This document shows, piece after piece, positions 1 to 8,392 of a DNA stretch of 41,915 bases (the stretch's first letter is position 1; each line of letters opens with the position of its first letter). A program made the translations under genes and the position numbers. The notes under the pieces were generated by a model. That model was not told the DNA's origin, searched no databases, and was given only the letters and a program-made list of their open reading frames with translations. The DNA is from Actinomycetes bacterium (GTDB lineage: Bacteria; Actinomycetota; Acidimicrobiia; Acidimicrobiales; Aldehydirespiratoraceae), in the NCBI GenBank assembly GCA_024276355.1, contig JAJRXJ010000286.1, positions 1 through 41,915 of the forward strand, in the 5' to 3' direction.

Positions 1-78
1 ATCGTGGCCGGTCTGCGGGTGCTGGCCTCCAAACGGGAGGACCTGCCGCAGCGCAAACACGGAAACGTCCCGCTGTGA
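1..78 (+). CDS. Acyl-CoA carboxylase beta (carboxyltransferase) subunit, C-terminal end only
   Basis: Only the last 25 codons are present; the gene enters from the left edge. The tail LPQRKHGNVPL is the signature C-terminus of actinobacterial acetyl-/propionyl-CoA carboxylase beta subunits, which usually end in RKHGNIPL or close to it. The family transfers carboxyl from carboxybiotin to an acyl-CoA to supply malonyl- or methylmalonyl-CoA for lipid synthesis. The stop codon overlaps the GTG start of the next small gene by 4 nt, the normal arrangement for a beta subunit followed by its epsilon subunit. Substrate (acetyl or propionyl) cannot be told from the tail. Confidence 0.85.
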   Translation: MVAGLRVLASKREDLPQRKHGNVPL

Positions 79-290
79 ACGAGCCGACTCGACCTCGCGA
101 ACAGACAGCGCGGCCTGCTGGGGTGAGTGTCACCCCCGAACCCTCCGATGGTGAACTCGCCGCGATTCTCGCGGCCTATGAGCAACTCTGGCCGACCGAT
201 GCCGGTGCCGCGGTGCCCGGTTCGCCACCGCGCTGGCGGTTCGCCGGACGCTGGTGGGCCCCACGCCCCCGATACGGCGGATGGACCTGA
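75..290 (+). CDS. accE: Acyl-CoA carboxylase epsilon subunit
   Basis: A 71-residue protein starting at GTG within a GTGA overlap with the carboxyltransferase beta gene. It has a variable N-terminus, then EPSDGELAAILAAYEQLW (about residues 22-39), which fits the short helix of actinobacterial AccE proteins. A Trp/Arg/Gly-rich tail (RWRFAGRWWAPRPRYGG) follows, also typical of the family. Epsilon subunits bind the beta subunit and raise activity of acyl-CoA carboxylase complexes. Size, position and tail composition agree, but the family is poorly conserved, so the call rests mostly on context. Confidence 0.75.
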   Translation: MNEPTRPREQTARPAGVSVTPEPSDGELAAILAAYEQLWPTDAGAAVPGSPPRWRFAGRWWAPRPRYGGWT

Positions 291-299
291 ACCATTTGG

Positions 300-315
300 C
301 TGATGGGGCCGTCAG
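300..315. terminator. Small bidirectional hairpin at the accE/pheA convergent junction
   Basis: CTGATG GGGC CGTCAG forms a 6-bp stem (one T-G pair) with a 4-nt loop. The right arm contains the pheA stop codon read from the minus strand. There is no T-tract, so any termination would be of the GC-hairpin type. It is weak and may be incidental. Confidence 0.35.
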
Positions 316-1298
316 ATGATGCGGTCGCGCAACGACTGGATCCACTTCTCGGCATTGCTGACCGCCTGCCGATCGACTTCTTGTTGTTCACGGGTTCCGT
401 AGGCCGACGGATACGAACCTAGGAACTTGACGTTGCCCTGCTTGATGTGGATGTTTCGTAGTGCGTCGGCAACGACCTCGTCGGCCACGTGACCCTTGCA
501 ATCGATCAGGAAGCAGTAGTCGCCCAGGCCCTTGCGGGTGGGTCGGCTCTCGAGCTTCACCAGGTCGATCGAGCGGGCCGCGAACTCCTGAAGGATCCCG
601 ACCAGGGAGCCCGGCGCGTTCTCGCGCTGGTACACCAGGAATGAGGTCTTGTCGTGGCCGGTCGGCGCAGTGATCCCGTCGCGGCCGACCATCACGAAAC
701 GGGTCTGGTTCTCGGGATGGTCCTCGATGTCGGCCGCCAACACCTCCAGCCCGTATACCTTTGCCGACCGGATCGGCGCGATGGCGGCGGTGTCGCGTGC
801 GCCGGTTTCTGCCAGCTCGCGGGCCGCGTCGGCAGTGGAGTTGGTGGCTTCGACAGCCGCTCCAGGAAGATTGTCGGCCAGGTATCGACGACATTGTGCA
901 TAGGCCACCGGATAGGACCGAACGTGGCGCAGTTCGTCGATGGTGACACCGGGCTGAACCAACAGATTGAGGTTCACGTTGATCACCACCTCGCGCTGTA
1001 TCAGCAGCTGGGCGTCGAAGGCCAGGGTGTCGATGGTGGCGTTGACCGAACCTTCGATCATGTTCTCGATGGCGGTGAACCCGTAGTCGATCGCACCACT
1101 CTCGACGGCTCGGAGCACCTCAACGATGCTGCCGTAACGGACCTGTTCAAGTTCGGCCAGATCGGATTGGCTGAACAGCGCCTGTTCCGTGAAGGTGCCG
1201 ACCGGACCGAGGTAACCGATCGACTTTCGGGAAGAAGTTGTGTTGGCTGATGCGCTGGCGTCCACGAGAGTGCAGGATACGACGGTGAAGGCGATCAT
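312..1298 (-). CDS. pheA: Prephenate dehydratase
   Basis: Converts prephenate to phenylpyruvate in phenylalanine synthesis (cytoplasmic). The catalytic domain spans about residues 26-205, beginning YLGPVGTFTEQAL. It includes the ENMIEGSVNATID segment and the catalytic NQTRF motif (197-201). A C-terminal ACT domain (about 215-295) carries ESRP (250-253), the Phe-binding feedback site. At 328 aa it is monofunctional: no chorismate mutase domain. With the ATG at 1298 the gene overlaps the divergent MFS start; a GTG at 1265 would avoid this. A -10-like TAATAG lies 6 nt upstream of the ATG, so I kept the longer form. Feedback control by phenylalanine is expected from the intact ESRP motif. Confidence 0.93.
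   Translation of the reverse strand: MIAFTVVSCTLVDASASANTTSSRKSIGYLGPVGTFTEQALFSQSDLAELEQVRYGSIVEVLRAVESGAIDYGFTAIENMIEGSVNATIDTLAFDAQLLIQREVVINVNLNLLVQPGVTIDELRHVRSYPVAYAQCRRYLADNLPGAAVEATNSTADAARELAETGARDTAAIAPIRSAKVYGLEVLAADIEDHPENQTRFVMVGRDGITAPTGHDKTSFLVYQRENAPGSLVGILQEFAARSIDLVKLESRPTRKGLGDYCFLIDCKGHVADEVVADALRNIHIKQGNVKFLGSYPSAYGTREQQEVDRQAVSNAEKWIQSLRDRII
1273..1278 (+). promoter_or_regulatory. Possible -10 element for a leaderless MFS transcript
   Basis: CAGGAT lies 6 nt before the GTG at 1285. This is the same geometry as the clearer TAGNNT elements elsewhere in the window, but the first base is C. It supports 1285 over the upstream GTG at 1240. Confidence 0.35.
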
Positions 1299-2598
1299 CC
1301 GGACCTATTACGTGCTGGCCGGCACCTACACCCTCGCGGCTTCGCTGATCTGGTCGGTCAACACCCTGTTTCTACTTGATGCCGGATTGTCCATCAGCGA
1401 AGTATTCGTGGCCAATTCGGTCTTCTCGGTGGGGATGGTGCTGTTCGAGATCCCCACAGGGGTCGTGGCCGACACCGTGGGCCGCCGCGCCTCGTACCTG
1501 TTGTCGATCGTGGTGCTGGCGGTCACCACGATGCTGTATCTCGCGGCGGCCTCGGCCGGATCGAGTGTGTGGGTGTTCTCGGGGATCTCCCTGTTCATGG
1601 GGCTCGGATTCACCTTCTACTCGGGCGCACTCGAAGCTTGGCTGGTCGATGCCCTCCATTCGGTCGACTTCAACGGCGAACTCGACCATGTTTTCGCCCG
1701 GTCGCAGCAGGTCACGGGCGCGGCGATGCTCGCGGGTACGACCGGAGGAGGGCTGTTGGCCCAGTTCGATCTGGCCGTACCGTTCGCGGCGCGGGCCGCG
1801 CTTCTCGCCGTGTTGTTCGTTGTCGCGTGGCGGACGATGTTCGACATGGGCTTCGAGAGCCGTCCGCTCGAGTTGTCGAGGATCGGTGAGGAGCTGCGAA
1901 CCCAGGCGAGCGTGGGGGTCGCCCATGGATGGCGTCAGCCCGGGCTTCGTCTGCTCATGATGGCCGGCGTGGCCCGAGGTGTGTTCTTCGGCTGGGGTTT
2001 CTACGCGGCCCAGCCTTACTTCCTGGAGTTGCTCGACAGCGATCAGGTGTGGGTGGTCGGTGTGATCACTGCCCTGATGTCGGTGTCGATGATCATCGGC
2101 AACCAGCTTGTGGAGGTGCTCACGAGAGCCTGTGGGCGGCGGTCGACGTTGATCCTGTGGGCGTCGACTGTCTCGTCGTCAGCGGCCATCGCCGTGGGTC
2201 TGACCAACTCGTTCTGGGTGGCGGTACCGGCGTTCCTTCTGGTGACCGGATCGATGGGCGTCATCTCGCCTGTTCGACAGGCCTACCTGCATACGGTCAC
2301 CACCAGCGAGCACCGAGCCACGGTCATCAGCTTCGACTCGATGATCGGATCGATTGGCGGCGCGGGTGGCCAGTTCGGGCTGGGGCGGGTGGCGGATGCC
2401 AATGGATTCTCGGCCGGTTATGTGGTTGGAGGCGCAGTGACCGCTGTCGCACTACCTTTCGTGTGGGGGGTAAGGACCTTGGCAGAGCCGGCCGATGCAA
2501 TAGCAGGAACAAGTGGCACGGCAGGTGCCTGCAGCCCACAGGGCCTACCTCGCGAGGCACAGGTGGACGCCCGGCACGCAGATTCGTCGGCGGCCTGA
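1285..2598 (+). CDS. Major facilitator superfamily transporter
   Basis: A 437-aa integral membrane protein with about 12 hydrophobic segments. Between TM2 and TM3 it carries FEIPTGVVADTVGRRASYL, the MFS loop signature (G-x-x-x-D-x-x-G-R-R). The family moves small solutes by proton-coupled or facilitated transport. The substrate is not apparent; the set resembles actinobacterial drug-efflux-like members. The GTG at 1285 was chosen because the protein then starts just before TM1 and a -10-like element sits 6 nt upstream; a GTG at 1240 is also open. The stop overlaps the start of the chloride-transporter gene by one base (TGATG), so the two are probably co-transcribed and translationally coupled. 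Confidence 0.85.
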   Translation: MKAIIRTYYVLAGTYTLAASLIWSVNTLFLLDAGLSISEVFVANSVFSVGMVLFEIPTGVVADTVGRRASYLLSIVVLAVTTMLYLAAASAGSSVWVFSGISLFMGLGFTFYSGALEAWLVDALHSVDFNGELDHVFARSQQVTGAAMLAGTTGGGLLAQFDLAVPFAARAALLAVLFVVAWRTMFDMGFESRPLELSRIGEELRTQASVGVAHGWRQPGLRLLMMAGVARGVFFGWGFYAAQPYFLELLDSDQVWVVGVITALMSVSMIIGNQLVEVLTRACGRRSTLILWASTVSSSAAIAVGLTNSFWVAVPAFLLVTGSMGVISPVRQAYLHTVTTSEHRATVISFDSMIGSIGGAGGQFGLGRVADANGFSAGYVVGGAVTAVALPFVWGVRTLAEPADAIAGTSGTAGACSPQGLPREAQVDARHADSSAA

Positions 2599-4748
2599 TG
2601 GACGCCAAGCTGTCCAACTCCACCAGGCGGCTGCTGCTGCTGGTGTCCCTGGCCGTGGCGGTCGGGGCGACCGCCGGTGGCGCGGCCTATCTGCTCATCC
2701 GAACCATCAGCTTCATCACCAACCTGGCGCTGTTCGGGAAGCTCGCTTGGGGGGACATTCCTCCGTTGGCAGATCTCGAGGCATCACCACGGCTGCCCAT
2801 AGCCGCGGGTGCAGGAGCGCTGATCATCGCCACCATCGCCGTGGGCGTGCCGATCATCAGGGGTCACGGCATTCCGGAGGCCATGGAGGCCGTGCTTCGC
2901 AACCAGAGCCGAATCCGTCCATGGACCGCCGTGGCCAAACCACTGTCGGCGGCGATCGCGATCGGCACGGGCGGGCCGTTCGGAGCCGAGGGACCGATCA
3001 TCGTCACCGGAGGGGCCATCGGTTCCCTTGCCGGTCAGATCCTCAAGGTCACACCTTCCGAACGAAAGATACTGCTGGCATCGGGGGCCGCGGCCGGCAT
3101 GGCGGCCACGTTCGGCGCGCCCTTGGCATCGCTGTTGCTGGCCATCGAACTGCTGTTGTTCGAGTTGTCGATGAGGTCGTTCATCCCGTTGGTGGTGGCC
3201 ACCTCCATCGCCGGTGGCATCCACTCGGCGGTGTTCGGCACCGGGCCGTTGTTCGATGCCCCGGCCCACGACTACGCCGGACTCGATGTCCTGCCGCTTT
3301 ACGCGGTGCTCGGTCTGGCCAGCGGTCTCTTGGCGGTCACGATCGCACGTGGGCTGTTCGCGTCGGAGAGAGCGTTCCGGTCGCTCCCGATACCGATCTT
3401 CTGGCATCCGTTCATCGGGTCACTCGGATTCGCTTTCATAGGTCTTCTGGTGCCCAGGTCGCTCGGTGTCGGCTACGCGGTGATCGACGATGTTCTGGCC
3501 GGAAAACTGGCGCTGGCCACATTGGCCGCCGTTCTCGTGGCCAAGACGGTGTCGTGGTGGATCGCCCTCGGTTCGAGCACGTCGGGCGGCACACTCGCCC
3601 CGGTCCTGTTGATGGGAGCTGCTTTCGGCGGACTGTTCGCGGAGATCGTCGACAGAATCGCGCCGGGGCTCGACATCCAGGGCGGCGCCTTTGCCGTGGT
3701 GGCGATGGCCGCCGTGTTCGGTGCGGCCGCAGGTGCTCCCCTCACCGCGATGGTCTTCGTGTTCGAACTCACCCGAGACTTCGAGGTGGTGTTGCCCCTG
3801 ATGTTGGCCACGGTCATGTCGGCTCTGGTTTTCAGCATCTTGTCGAACGAGACCATGTACACAGAGAAGCTGTCGCGGCGCGGTATTCGGGTTGGCAATG
3901 AGCTGGTTGCCGATGCCCTTCGCACCACTGCGGTCGCCGACGTGATGAACCGGCTGGTCGACACCGTCACCCCCGACGACACCGTGGGCGATGTCGCCGA
4001 TCGGATCACACGCGGCGACCGTGGAGCTTTCCCCATCGCCGATGAGGAAGGTCATTGCCTGGGCCTGGTCACCAGAAGCGACCTGTTCAGCCACCGCGCC
4101 GAACGCGATGCATCGGTGATGGAGGTGGCTTCCCCGGACGTGGTGAGCATCGCCCCCGACGCGAGTCTCGTCGAAGCAATGCAGCTGATGTCGGAGGAAC
4201 GAGTCACCCATCTACCGGTGATCGAAGACGGGCTGATCGTGGGGATCTGCACCCGCTCCGACATCGTGCGTTCACGCAGCGACGAGCTTGCTCTGGAGCG
4301 ACTCGAGCCGGGTTGGTTGGCGCCGGTTCTTCAGGGCGACAACCGTCCGGGCAGGCGGGTCCTGGTCGTCGGCAATCGATCGCTGTGCGGCGATGCGCTC
4401 ATGGCAGCCATACGGGAACGAATCGATCGTCACCCCAAGGTCAGGTTCCATGTGGTGGTGCCACTTCCGTCCGGCGGCGATCTGACGGCAGCCAGGGAAC
4501 GACTTGAGACGCAACTCGGGTTGATCGAGGATTTGGGCGCCGCGGCCAGCGGGGAGATCGGTGATGCTGATCCGGTGGCGGCCATCGAATTCGCGCTGCG
4601 GCGCGAGCCGGCGGCCGGCGTGATCATCTCCACTCTTCCCCCGGGTCGGTCGCGTTGGCTCCGTTCGAATGTCCCCGCGGGGGTGGCCAGAAGAGTCGGT
4701 CTTCCGTGTGTCACGGTCCACGACCTGGAGAATCAGCCCGGCGAGTAG
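2598..4748 (+). CDS. CLC-family chloride channel/transporter with CBS pair and C-terminal USP-like domain
   Basis: A 716-aa protein. The CLC membrane domain (about 10-425) shows GHGIP (89-93), GAEGP with the gating Glu (131), and GTLAP near 330, the three anion-filter motifs. A CBS pair (about 440-562) follows, then an extra cytoplasmic domain (about 584-716). That domain has an alternating beta-alpha pattern (RRVLVVGNRSLCGD, FHVVVPLP, VIISTLPPGRSRWLRSN) resembling universal-stress-protein domains. When aligned to E. coli ClcA, Glu202 is kept (E184) but the internal proton glutamate position (203) is Leu, so coupling to protons is uncertain. The ATG overlaps the MFS stop. A longer frame runs upstream through the MFS gene but encodes nothing recognisable there. 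The 3' end overlaps the convergent desaturase by 16 bp. Confidence 0.92.
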   Translation: MDAKLSNSTRRLLLLVSLAVAVGATAGGAAYLLIRTISFITNLALFGKLAWGDIPPLADLEASPRLPIAAGAGALIIATIAVGVPIIRGHGIPEAMEAVLRNQSRIRPWTAVAKPLSAAIAIGTGGPFGAEGPIIVTGGAIGSLAGQILKVTPSERKILLASGAAAGMAATFGAPLASLLLAIELLLFELSMRSFIPLVVATSIAGGIHSAVFGTGPLFDAPAHDYAGLDVLPLYAVLGLASGLLAVTIARGLFASERAFRSLPIPIFWHPFIGSLGFAFIGLLVPRSLGVGYAVIDDVLAGKLALATLAAVLVAKTVSWWIALGSSTSGGTLAPVLLMGAAFGGLFAEIVDRIAPGLDIQGGAFAVVAMAAVFGAAAGAPLTAMVFVFELTRDFEVVLPLMLATVMSALVFSILSNETMYTEKLSRRGIRVGNELVADALRTTAVADVMNRLVDTVTPDDTVGDVADRITRGDRGAFPIADEEGHCLGLVTRSDLFSHRAERDASVMEVASPDVVSIAPDASLVEAMQLMSEERVTHLPVIEDGLIVGICTRSDIVRSRSDELALERLEPGWLAPVLQGDNRPGRRVLVVGNRSLCGDALMAAIRERIDRHPKVRFHVVVPLPSGGDLTAARERLETQLGLIEDLGAAASGEIGDADPVAAIEFALRREPAAGVIISTLPPGRSRWLRSNVPAGVARRVGLPCVTVHDLENQPGE

Positions 4749-5704
4749 CGGCCTTTGGCCAACGCCTTCCACAAGGTTCTGTAGTTGGGCCAGATGAGTC
4801 CGTCCGGCACATAGCCGGCATCTTCGAGTTCGCGCTGGAGTTTGGGAAGGCGTCGGAACGGCACCCCCGGATCGACATGGTGAGCCAGGTGCCAGCCGGT
4901 GTTGAACGGTGCGAACCAAAACCTCGGAATCAGGGACTGGTGCACATGGTGGGTGGTTTCACGCCGGTCGCTCGACTTGTGCATGCCGCCGTGTTCGGCG
5001 ATCGAGCGGAGTCGGTTGAGAACCTTCCACACGGTCATCCACGGAAGCAGCCATATCAGAAGGTAGAGCTCGGGTCGGCCCACGGCTGCGAACACCGCCA
5101 ATACCAACAACTGGGCGGCCACGATTCTGGCGGCGATCGGGCGGCCCCGTTCGGAGCCGAAGGCCGCGAGCAGCCCGATCAGGTTGCGGGCACCGGTGAT
5201 CCCGACGATGTCACGGCCGAACTTGCGGGCCATCGACTTCCAGCCCACCGGAAAACCCGAGTACAAGTTCATGTCGGGTTCGGCGGGTCCGAACTCCTCA
5301 CGGTGGTGGGCCATGCGTGAGCGGCGGTAGATGTCGTAGGCGGTGAAGTTGGGGTAGAAGGCGAGCCAGCGCCCGATGAAGTCGTTGAGTCTCCGATTGG
5401 GAACAAGTATGCGATGGCTGGCCTCATGGCCGAGAATCGCCATGTTGGCGAAGTTGCGCCCCATGAGCAGGAACACGACGGCCCACACGAGCGGATTCGA
5501 GGCCCACACGGCCAGCCAGATCTCGCCGACGACCTGTACCCACACGCTGATGACGGTGAGCAGGTTCCGGATGGTTGGGATCCGTCGAAACTCGTCGCGC
5601 AGCTCCCGGATGGGCACGCCGGTTTCGGTGAGCCGCCCGGTTGGAAGGACCTGCGGCATGAGAGCTGGCGGTGGAACCATTCCACCGGTGATCCATTCGG
5701 GCAT
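4733..5704 (-). CDS. Membrane fatty-acid desaturase family protein
   Basis: A 323-aa membrane di-iron enzyme of the fatty-acid desaturase/hydroxylase superfamily. Histidine boxes visible are HEASHR, RMAHHREE, AEHGGMH and HLAHHVDPG, in the usual order. Hydrophobic segments lie between the first two boxes and near the middle of the protein. The family inserts double bonds or hydroxyls into acyl chains, or acts on carotenoid and similar lipids; substrate is not determinable. The ATG is preceded at 6 nt by CATACT, a plausible -10 for a leaderless message. It is divergent from the hydrolase at 5761, with 56 bp between the starts. Confidence 0.87.
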   Translation of the reverse strand: MPEWITGGMVPPPALMPQVLPTGRLTETGVPIRELRDEFRRIPTIRNLLTVISVWVQVVGEIWLAVWASNPLVWAVVFLLMGRNFANMAILGHEASHRILVPNRRLNDFIGRWLAFYPNFTAYDIYRRSRMAHHREEFGPAEPDMNLYSGFPVGWKSMARKFGRDIVGITGARNLIGLLAAFGSERGRPIAARIVAAQLLVLAVFAAVGRPELYLLIWLLPWMTVWKVLNRLRSIAEHGGMHKSSDRRETTHHVHQSLIPRFWFAPFNTGWHLAHHVDPGVPFRRLPKLQRELEDAGYVPDGLIWPNYRTLWKALAKGRYSPG

Positions 5705-5710
5705 GCATCC

Positions 5711-5716
5711 AGTATG
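5711..5716 (-). promoter_or_regulatory. Possible -10 element of the desaturase gene
   Basis: Read on the minus strand this is CATACT, followed by 6 nt and then the ATG at 5704. No Shine-Dalgarno is present. It is a weak match with the right spacing. Confidence 0.35.
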
Positions 5717-5748
5717 AACTCGGTATGCGCCGGACGTACAGTCGGCTC

Positions 5749-5754
5749 TAGATT
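5749..5754 (+). promoter_or_regulatory. -10 element, leaderless promoter
   Basis: TAGATT lies exactly 6 nt before the ATG at 5761, placing transcription start on or near the A of the start codon. No Shine-Dalgarno is present. Confidence 0.55.
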
Positions 5755-5760
5755 CGGCAC

Positions 5761-6474
5761 ATGTCAGACCGCCTCTACTTCCGCCAGTTGCTCTCGGGCC
5801 GAGACTTTGCCACCACCGATCAGATGGCCAGACAGATGGTCAACTTCGTGTATGTGATCGGTGATCGCGAGACCGGCGAGGCTGTGCTTGTCGATCCGGC
5901 CTACGACATCGACTCGTTGCTCGACACGGTCGACGCCGATGGCATGAAACTCACCGGTGTGCTCGCAACCCACTATCACCCCGACCACATCGGCGGTTCG
6001 ATGATGGGATTCGATTTGGAGGGGGTGACCAAGCTTCTCGACCGTGTCGATGTCCCGATCCACGTGCAAGCTGATGAGGCTGACTACGTGTGCAAGGTGA
6101 CCGGTCTCACCGATGATCAGCTCACCACTCACTCCAGCGGCGACATCGTGGAGGTGGGGGCCATGAAGATAAACCTGATACACACACCAGGCCACACGCC
6201 GGGCAGTCAGTGTTTCCTGATAGAGGACAGGCTGGTCGCCGGCGACACGCTGTTCCTCGATGGTTGCGGGCGCACCGATCTGCCCGGTTCCGACCCGGCC
6301 GCGATGTATGAGAGCCTCACCCAGAAGTTGGCCAAGGTCCCCGACGATGCCGTGCTCTATCCGGGTCACCGATACTCCGTGGAGTCATCGGCAACCATGG
6401 GCTCAACCCGGGAACACAACATGGTCTTCAAGCCGACGAGCCGGGAGCAGTGGATGGCAGTGTTCGCCGGCTGA
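5761..6474 (+). CDS. Metallo-beta-lactamase-fold hydrolase, ETHE1/glyoxalase-II type
   Basis: A 237-aa cytoplasmic protein. Metal motif HYHPDHIGG gives H71, H73, D75 and H76; TPGHTPGSQ, AGDTLF and LYPGHRYS supply the other ligands. The segment GCGRTDLPGSDPAAMYESL is characteristic of the ETHE1/persulfide dioxygenase and glyoxalase II branch. It is therefore either an iron persulfide dioxygenase oxidising glutathione- or mycothiol-type persulfides, or a thioester hydrolase. Full length for the family. No rhodanese domain or sulfide gene is adjacent, so the substrate is undecided. Confidence 0.85.
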   Translation: MSDRLYFRQLLSGRDFATTDQMARQMVNFVYVIGDRETGEAVLVDPAYDIDSLLDTVDADGMKLTGVLATHYHPDHIGGSMMGFDLEGVTKLLDRVDVPIHVQADEADYVCKVTGLTDDQLTTHSSGDIVEVGAMKINLIHTPGHTPGSQCFLIEDRLVAGDTLFLDGCGRTDLPGSDPAAMYESLTQKLAKVPDDAVLYPGHRYSVESSATMGSTREHNMVFKPTSREQWMAVFAG

Positions 6475-6497
6475 TGCTCACGTTCGTTGGCCACTGG

Positions 6498-6503
6498 TAA
6501 CGT
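6498..6503 (+). promoter_or_regulatory. Possible -10 element of the small protein gene at 6512
   Basis: TAACGT is followed by 8 nt and then the ATG at 6512. No Shine-Dalgarno is present. Confidence 0.4.
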
Positions 6504-6511
6504 CCGCCCCC

Positions 6512-6973
6512 ATGGGCTTTCCCAAGCGTTACGAATCGACACTGCAATCGTTTCTTGATCCGGGCGAGACACTCGTCTCCTGGATTCCGGCAGGGGCGAC
6601 CACCAACCAACTACAACACAATCCCTTCCTGAAGCCGACCGAGACATTGGCCGACCGATACTCCCTTGATGCCGACAAGGCTATTCCGGTAGGTGGTGAG
6701 GGTTGCCTGGTGGGGCTCACCGACAAGCGTCTCGTGTGCGTTCATCCCGGACGTAGCCCACGGCTGTTTGCCGAGGCACCACATCCGGGATCGAACATGT
6801 GCTGGTGGGACGAGAAGGGCATGTTCGGCACGCTCACGCGCCGTTACGTGTTCGCCCTTCCCGATGGCGGCTGGTTCTACGTGGAGACCTTGTTCCGCGC
6901 GAAGCAGGCCGGGCCCTACAACGAGTTTCTCGCGGCGTTCGGCGACGGGTGCGAACACACTCCGCTGAAGTGA
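6512..6973 (+). CDS. Hypothetical protein, possibly PH-like fold
   Basis: A 153-aa soluble protein that I do not recognise with confidence. It has no signal peptide or membrane segment. The central part (VGLTDKRLVCVH, then ARRYVF-like and GGWFYVETLF strands, ending AGPYNEFLAAFGDG) follows the pattern of bacterial PH-like/GRAM-like domains, in which 'LTDKRL' marks a strand turn. The frame stays open far upstream, but the ATG at 6512 follows a -10-like TAACGT and lies 37 nt after the preceding stop. It converges with trpB2 with one base between stop codons, and a short hairpin covers both stops. Confidence 0.6.
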   Translation: MGFPKRYESTLQSFLDPGETLVSWIPAGATTNQLQHNPFLKPTETLADRYSLDADKAIPVGGEGCLVGLTDKRLVCVHPGRSPRLFAEAPHPGSNMCWWDEKGMFGTLTRRYVFALPDGGWFYVETLFRAKQAGPYNEFLAAFGDGCEHTPLK

Positions 6974-6979
6974 TTCAGC
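6964..6979. terminator. Short bidirectional hairpin at the convergent stop codons
   Basis: GCTGAA GTGA TTCAGC has a 6-bp perfect stem and a GNRA-type tetraloop. The plus-strand stop lies in the loop and the trpB2 stop lies in the right arm. There is no T-tract. Confidence 0.45.
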
Positions 6980-8354
6980 CGATGACCGGCACGCTCTCCA
7001 TGGCGGCCGCGATTTCCGACTGATCCAATTCGAGGTCGACAAGGTTGCCGCTGAGGAACGCCTCGTAGCTGGCGAGGTCGAGGTGGCCGTGGCCGCAAAG
7101 AGCGGTGAGGATCACCTTCTCCTCGCCTGATTCCTTGCAGATCAGAGCTTCGCGGATCGCCGCGGCGATGGCATGGGTCGGCTCGGGAGCCGGAACGATT
7201 CCCTCGGCACGGGCGAACTGCAACGCCGCGGTGAAGCACTCGGTCTGGGGAATCGCGATCGCGTCGACCAGGCCCAGTTCCTTGATGTGGGAGACCAGGG
7301 GCGACATGCCGTGGTAGCGCAGGCCACCCGCGTGGATCGGCTCCGGGATGAAGCTGTGGCCGAGAGTGTGCATCTTCAGCAGCGGGGTCATGTGGCCGGT
7401 GTCACCGAAGTCGTAGCGGTACTCGCCCTGGGTCAGTGTGGGGCAGGCGGCAGGCTCGACACAGCGAATCTCGGGGTTCATGCGTCCGGCCAACTTCTCG
7501 CGCAGGAACGGGAAGGACAGCCCCCCGAAGTTGGAGCCGCCGCCGGTGCAGCCAACCAACAGATCGGGGGTCTCGCCGACCTTGGCCAACTGGAGGAGCG
7601 CCTCCTCGCCGATTATTGTCTGGTGGAGCAGAACGTGGTTGAGCACGCTGCCCAGGGCGTAGCGCACGTTGGGGTCGGCAACGGCAGCCGACACGGCCTC
7701 GGTGATGGCGATTCCCAGTGAACCAGGATGGTCGGGGTCGGCGGCCAGTAGCTCACGGCCGTACTCGGTGACGTCGGAGGGGCTCGGGTGGACCGTTGCC
7801 CCCCACACCTCCATCATGGTCTTGCGATAGGGCTTCTGACGGTATGAAGCCGCCACCTGCCACACCTCACACTCGATGCCGTACTGGGCGGTGGCGAACG
7901 ACAGGGCTGATCCCCACTGGCCGGCACCGGTCTCGGTGGTGAGCTTGGTGATGCCTTCCTGGTGGTTGTAGAAGGCCTGTGGTACCGCGGTGTTGGGCTT
8001 GTGGGAGCCGGCCGGGCTCACGCCTTCGTACTTGTAGAAAATCTTGGCCGGGGTGTCGAGAAGCTTCTCGAGACGGCGGGCACGAAACAGGGGGCTGGGC
8101 CTCCACAGACGCAGGACATCGAGAACTCCACCGGGAATGTCGATGTAGGACTCCGCCGACATTTCCTGCCCGATGAGGGCCACCGGGAAGAGCGGGGCGA
8201 GGTCGTCGGGTCCGGCCGGCTGGAGCGTGCCGGGATGAAGCGGTGGTGGCGGAGGCTCGGGAAGATCGGGAACGACGTTGTACCACTGGGTGGGTTGCTC
8301 GGATTCGTCGAGAATCACCTTGGTGTACTTGTCCGGGTCGTATGTGGTGGCCAC
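6975..8354 (-). CDS. Tryptophan synthase beta-like protein (TrpB2 type)
   Basis: A 459-aa PLP enzyme. The PLP lysine is in SPAGSHKPN (K119), [10 protein letters not shown] holds the catalytic Glu, and [10 protein letters not shown] binds the cofactor phosphate. The N-terminal extension (about 1-85, with a Pro-rich stretch near 31-41) and total length match the TrpB2 branch rather than TrpB1. TrpB2 enzymes condense indole with serine or phosphoserine and often act without TrpA; no trpA is present here. The open frame extends to 8594, but the first part is Arg-rich with no homology. The GTG at 8354 is preceded by GAAGGA at good spacing. It probably follows the small gene at 8393-8665 in one transcript. 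Confidence 0.9.
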   Translation of the reverse strand: MATTYDPDKYTKVILDESEQPTQWYNVVPDLPEPPPPPLHPGTLQPAGPDDLAPLFPVALIGQEMSAESYIDIPGGVLDVLRLWRPSPLFRARRLEKLLDTPAKIFYKYEGVSPAGSHKPNTAVPQAFYNHQEGITKLTTETGAGQWGSALSFATAQYGIECEVWQVAASYRQKPYRKTMMEVWGATVHPSPSDVTEYGRELLAADPDHPGSLGIAITEAVSAAVADPNVRYALGSVLNHVLLHQTIIGEEALLQLAKVGETPDLLVGCTGGGSNFGGLSFPFLREKLAGRMNPEIRCVEPAACPTLTQGEYRYDFGDTGHMTPLLKMHTLGHSFIPEPIHAGGLRYHGMSPLVSHIKELGLVDAIAIPQTECFTAALQFARAEGIVPAPEPTHAIAAAIREALICKESGEEKVILTALCGHGHLDLASYEAFLSGNLVDLELDQSEIAAAMESVPVIG

Positions 8355-8392
8355 CGCTTGTCCTTCGGTCGGTCGGTATTGACCCGGTGACA

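Noticed and set aside
654-1250. 198-codon plus-strand frame within pheA
   Set aside because: Antisense to a clear prephenate dehydratase; no start signal or motif.
1929-2597. Upstream extension of the CLC frame through the MFS gene
   Set aside because: The translated part is Arg/Gly-rich and unrecognisable, while the MFS frame there is well conserved; the ATG at 2598 overlapping the MFS stop is the natural start.
2513-3901. 462-codon frame overlapping the CLC gene
   Set aside because: Arg/His-rich product with no domains; the CLC frame on the same strand has clear filter motifs.
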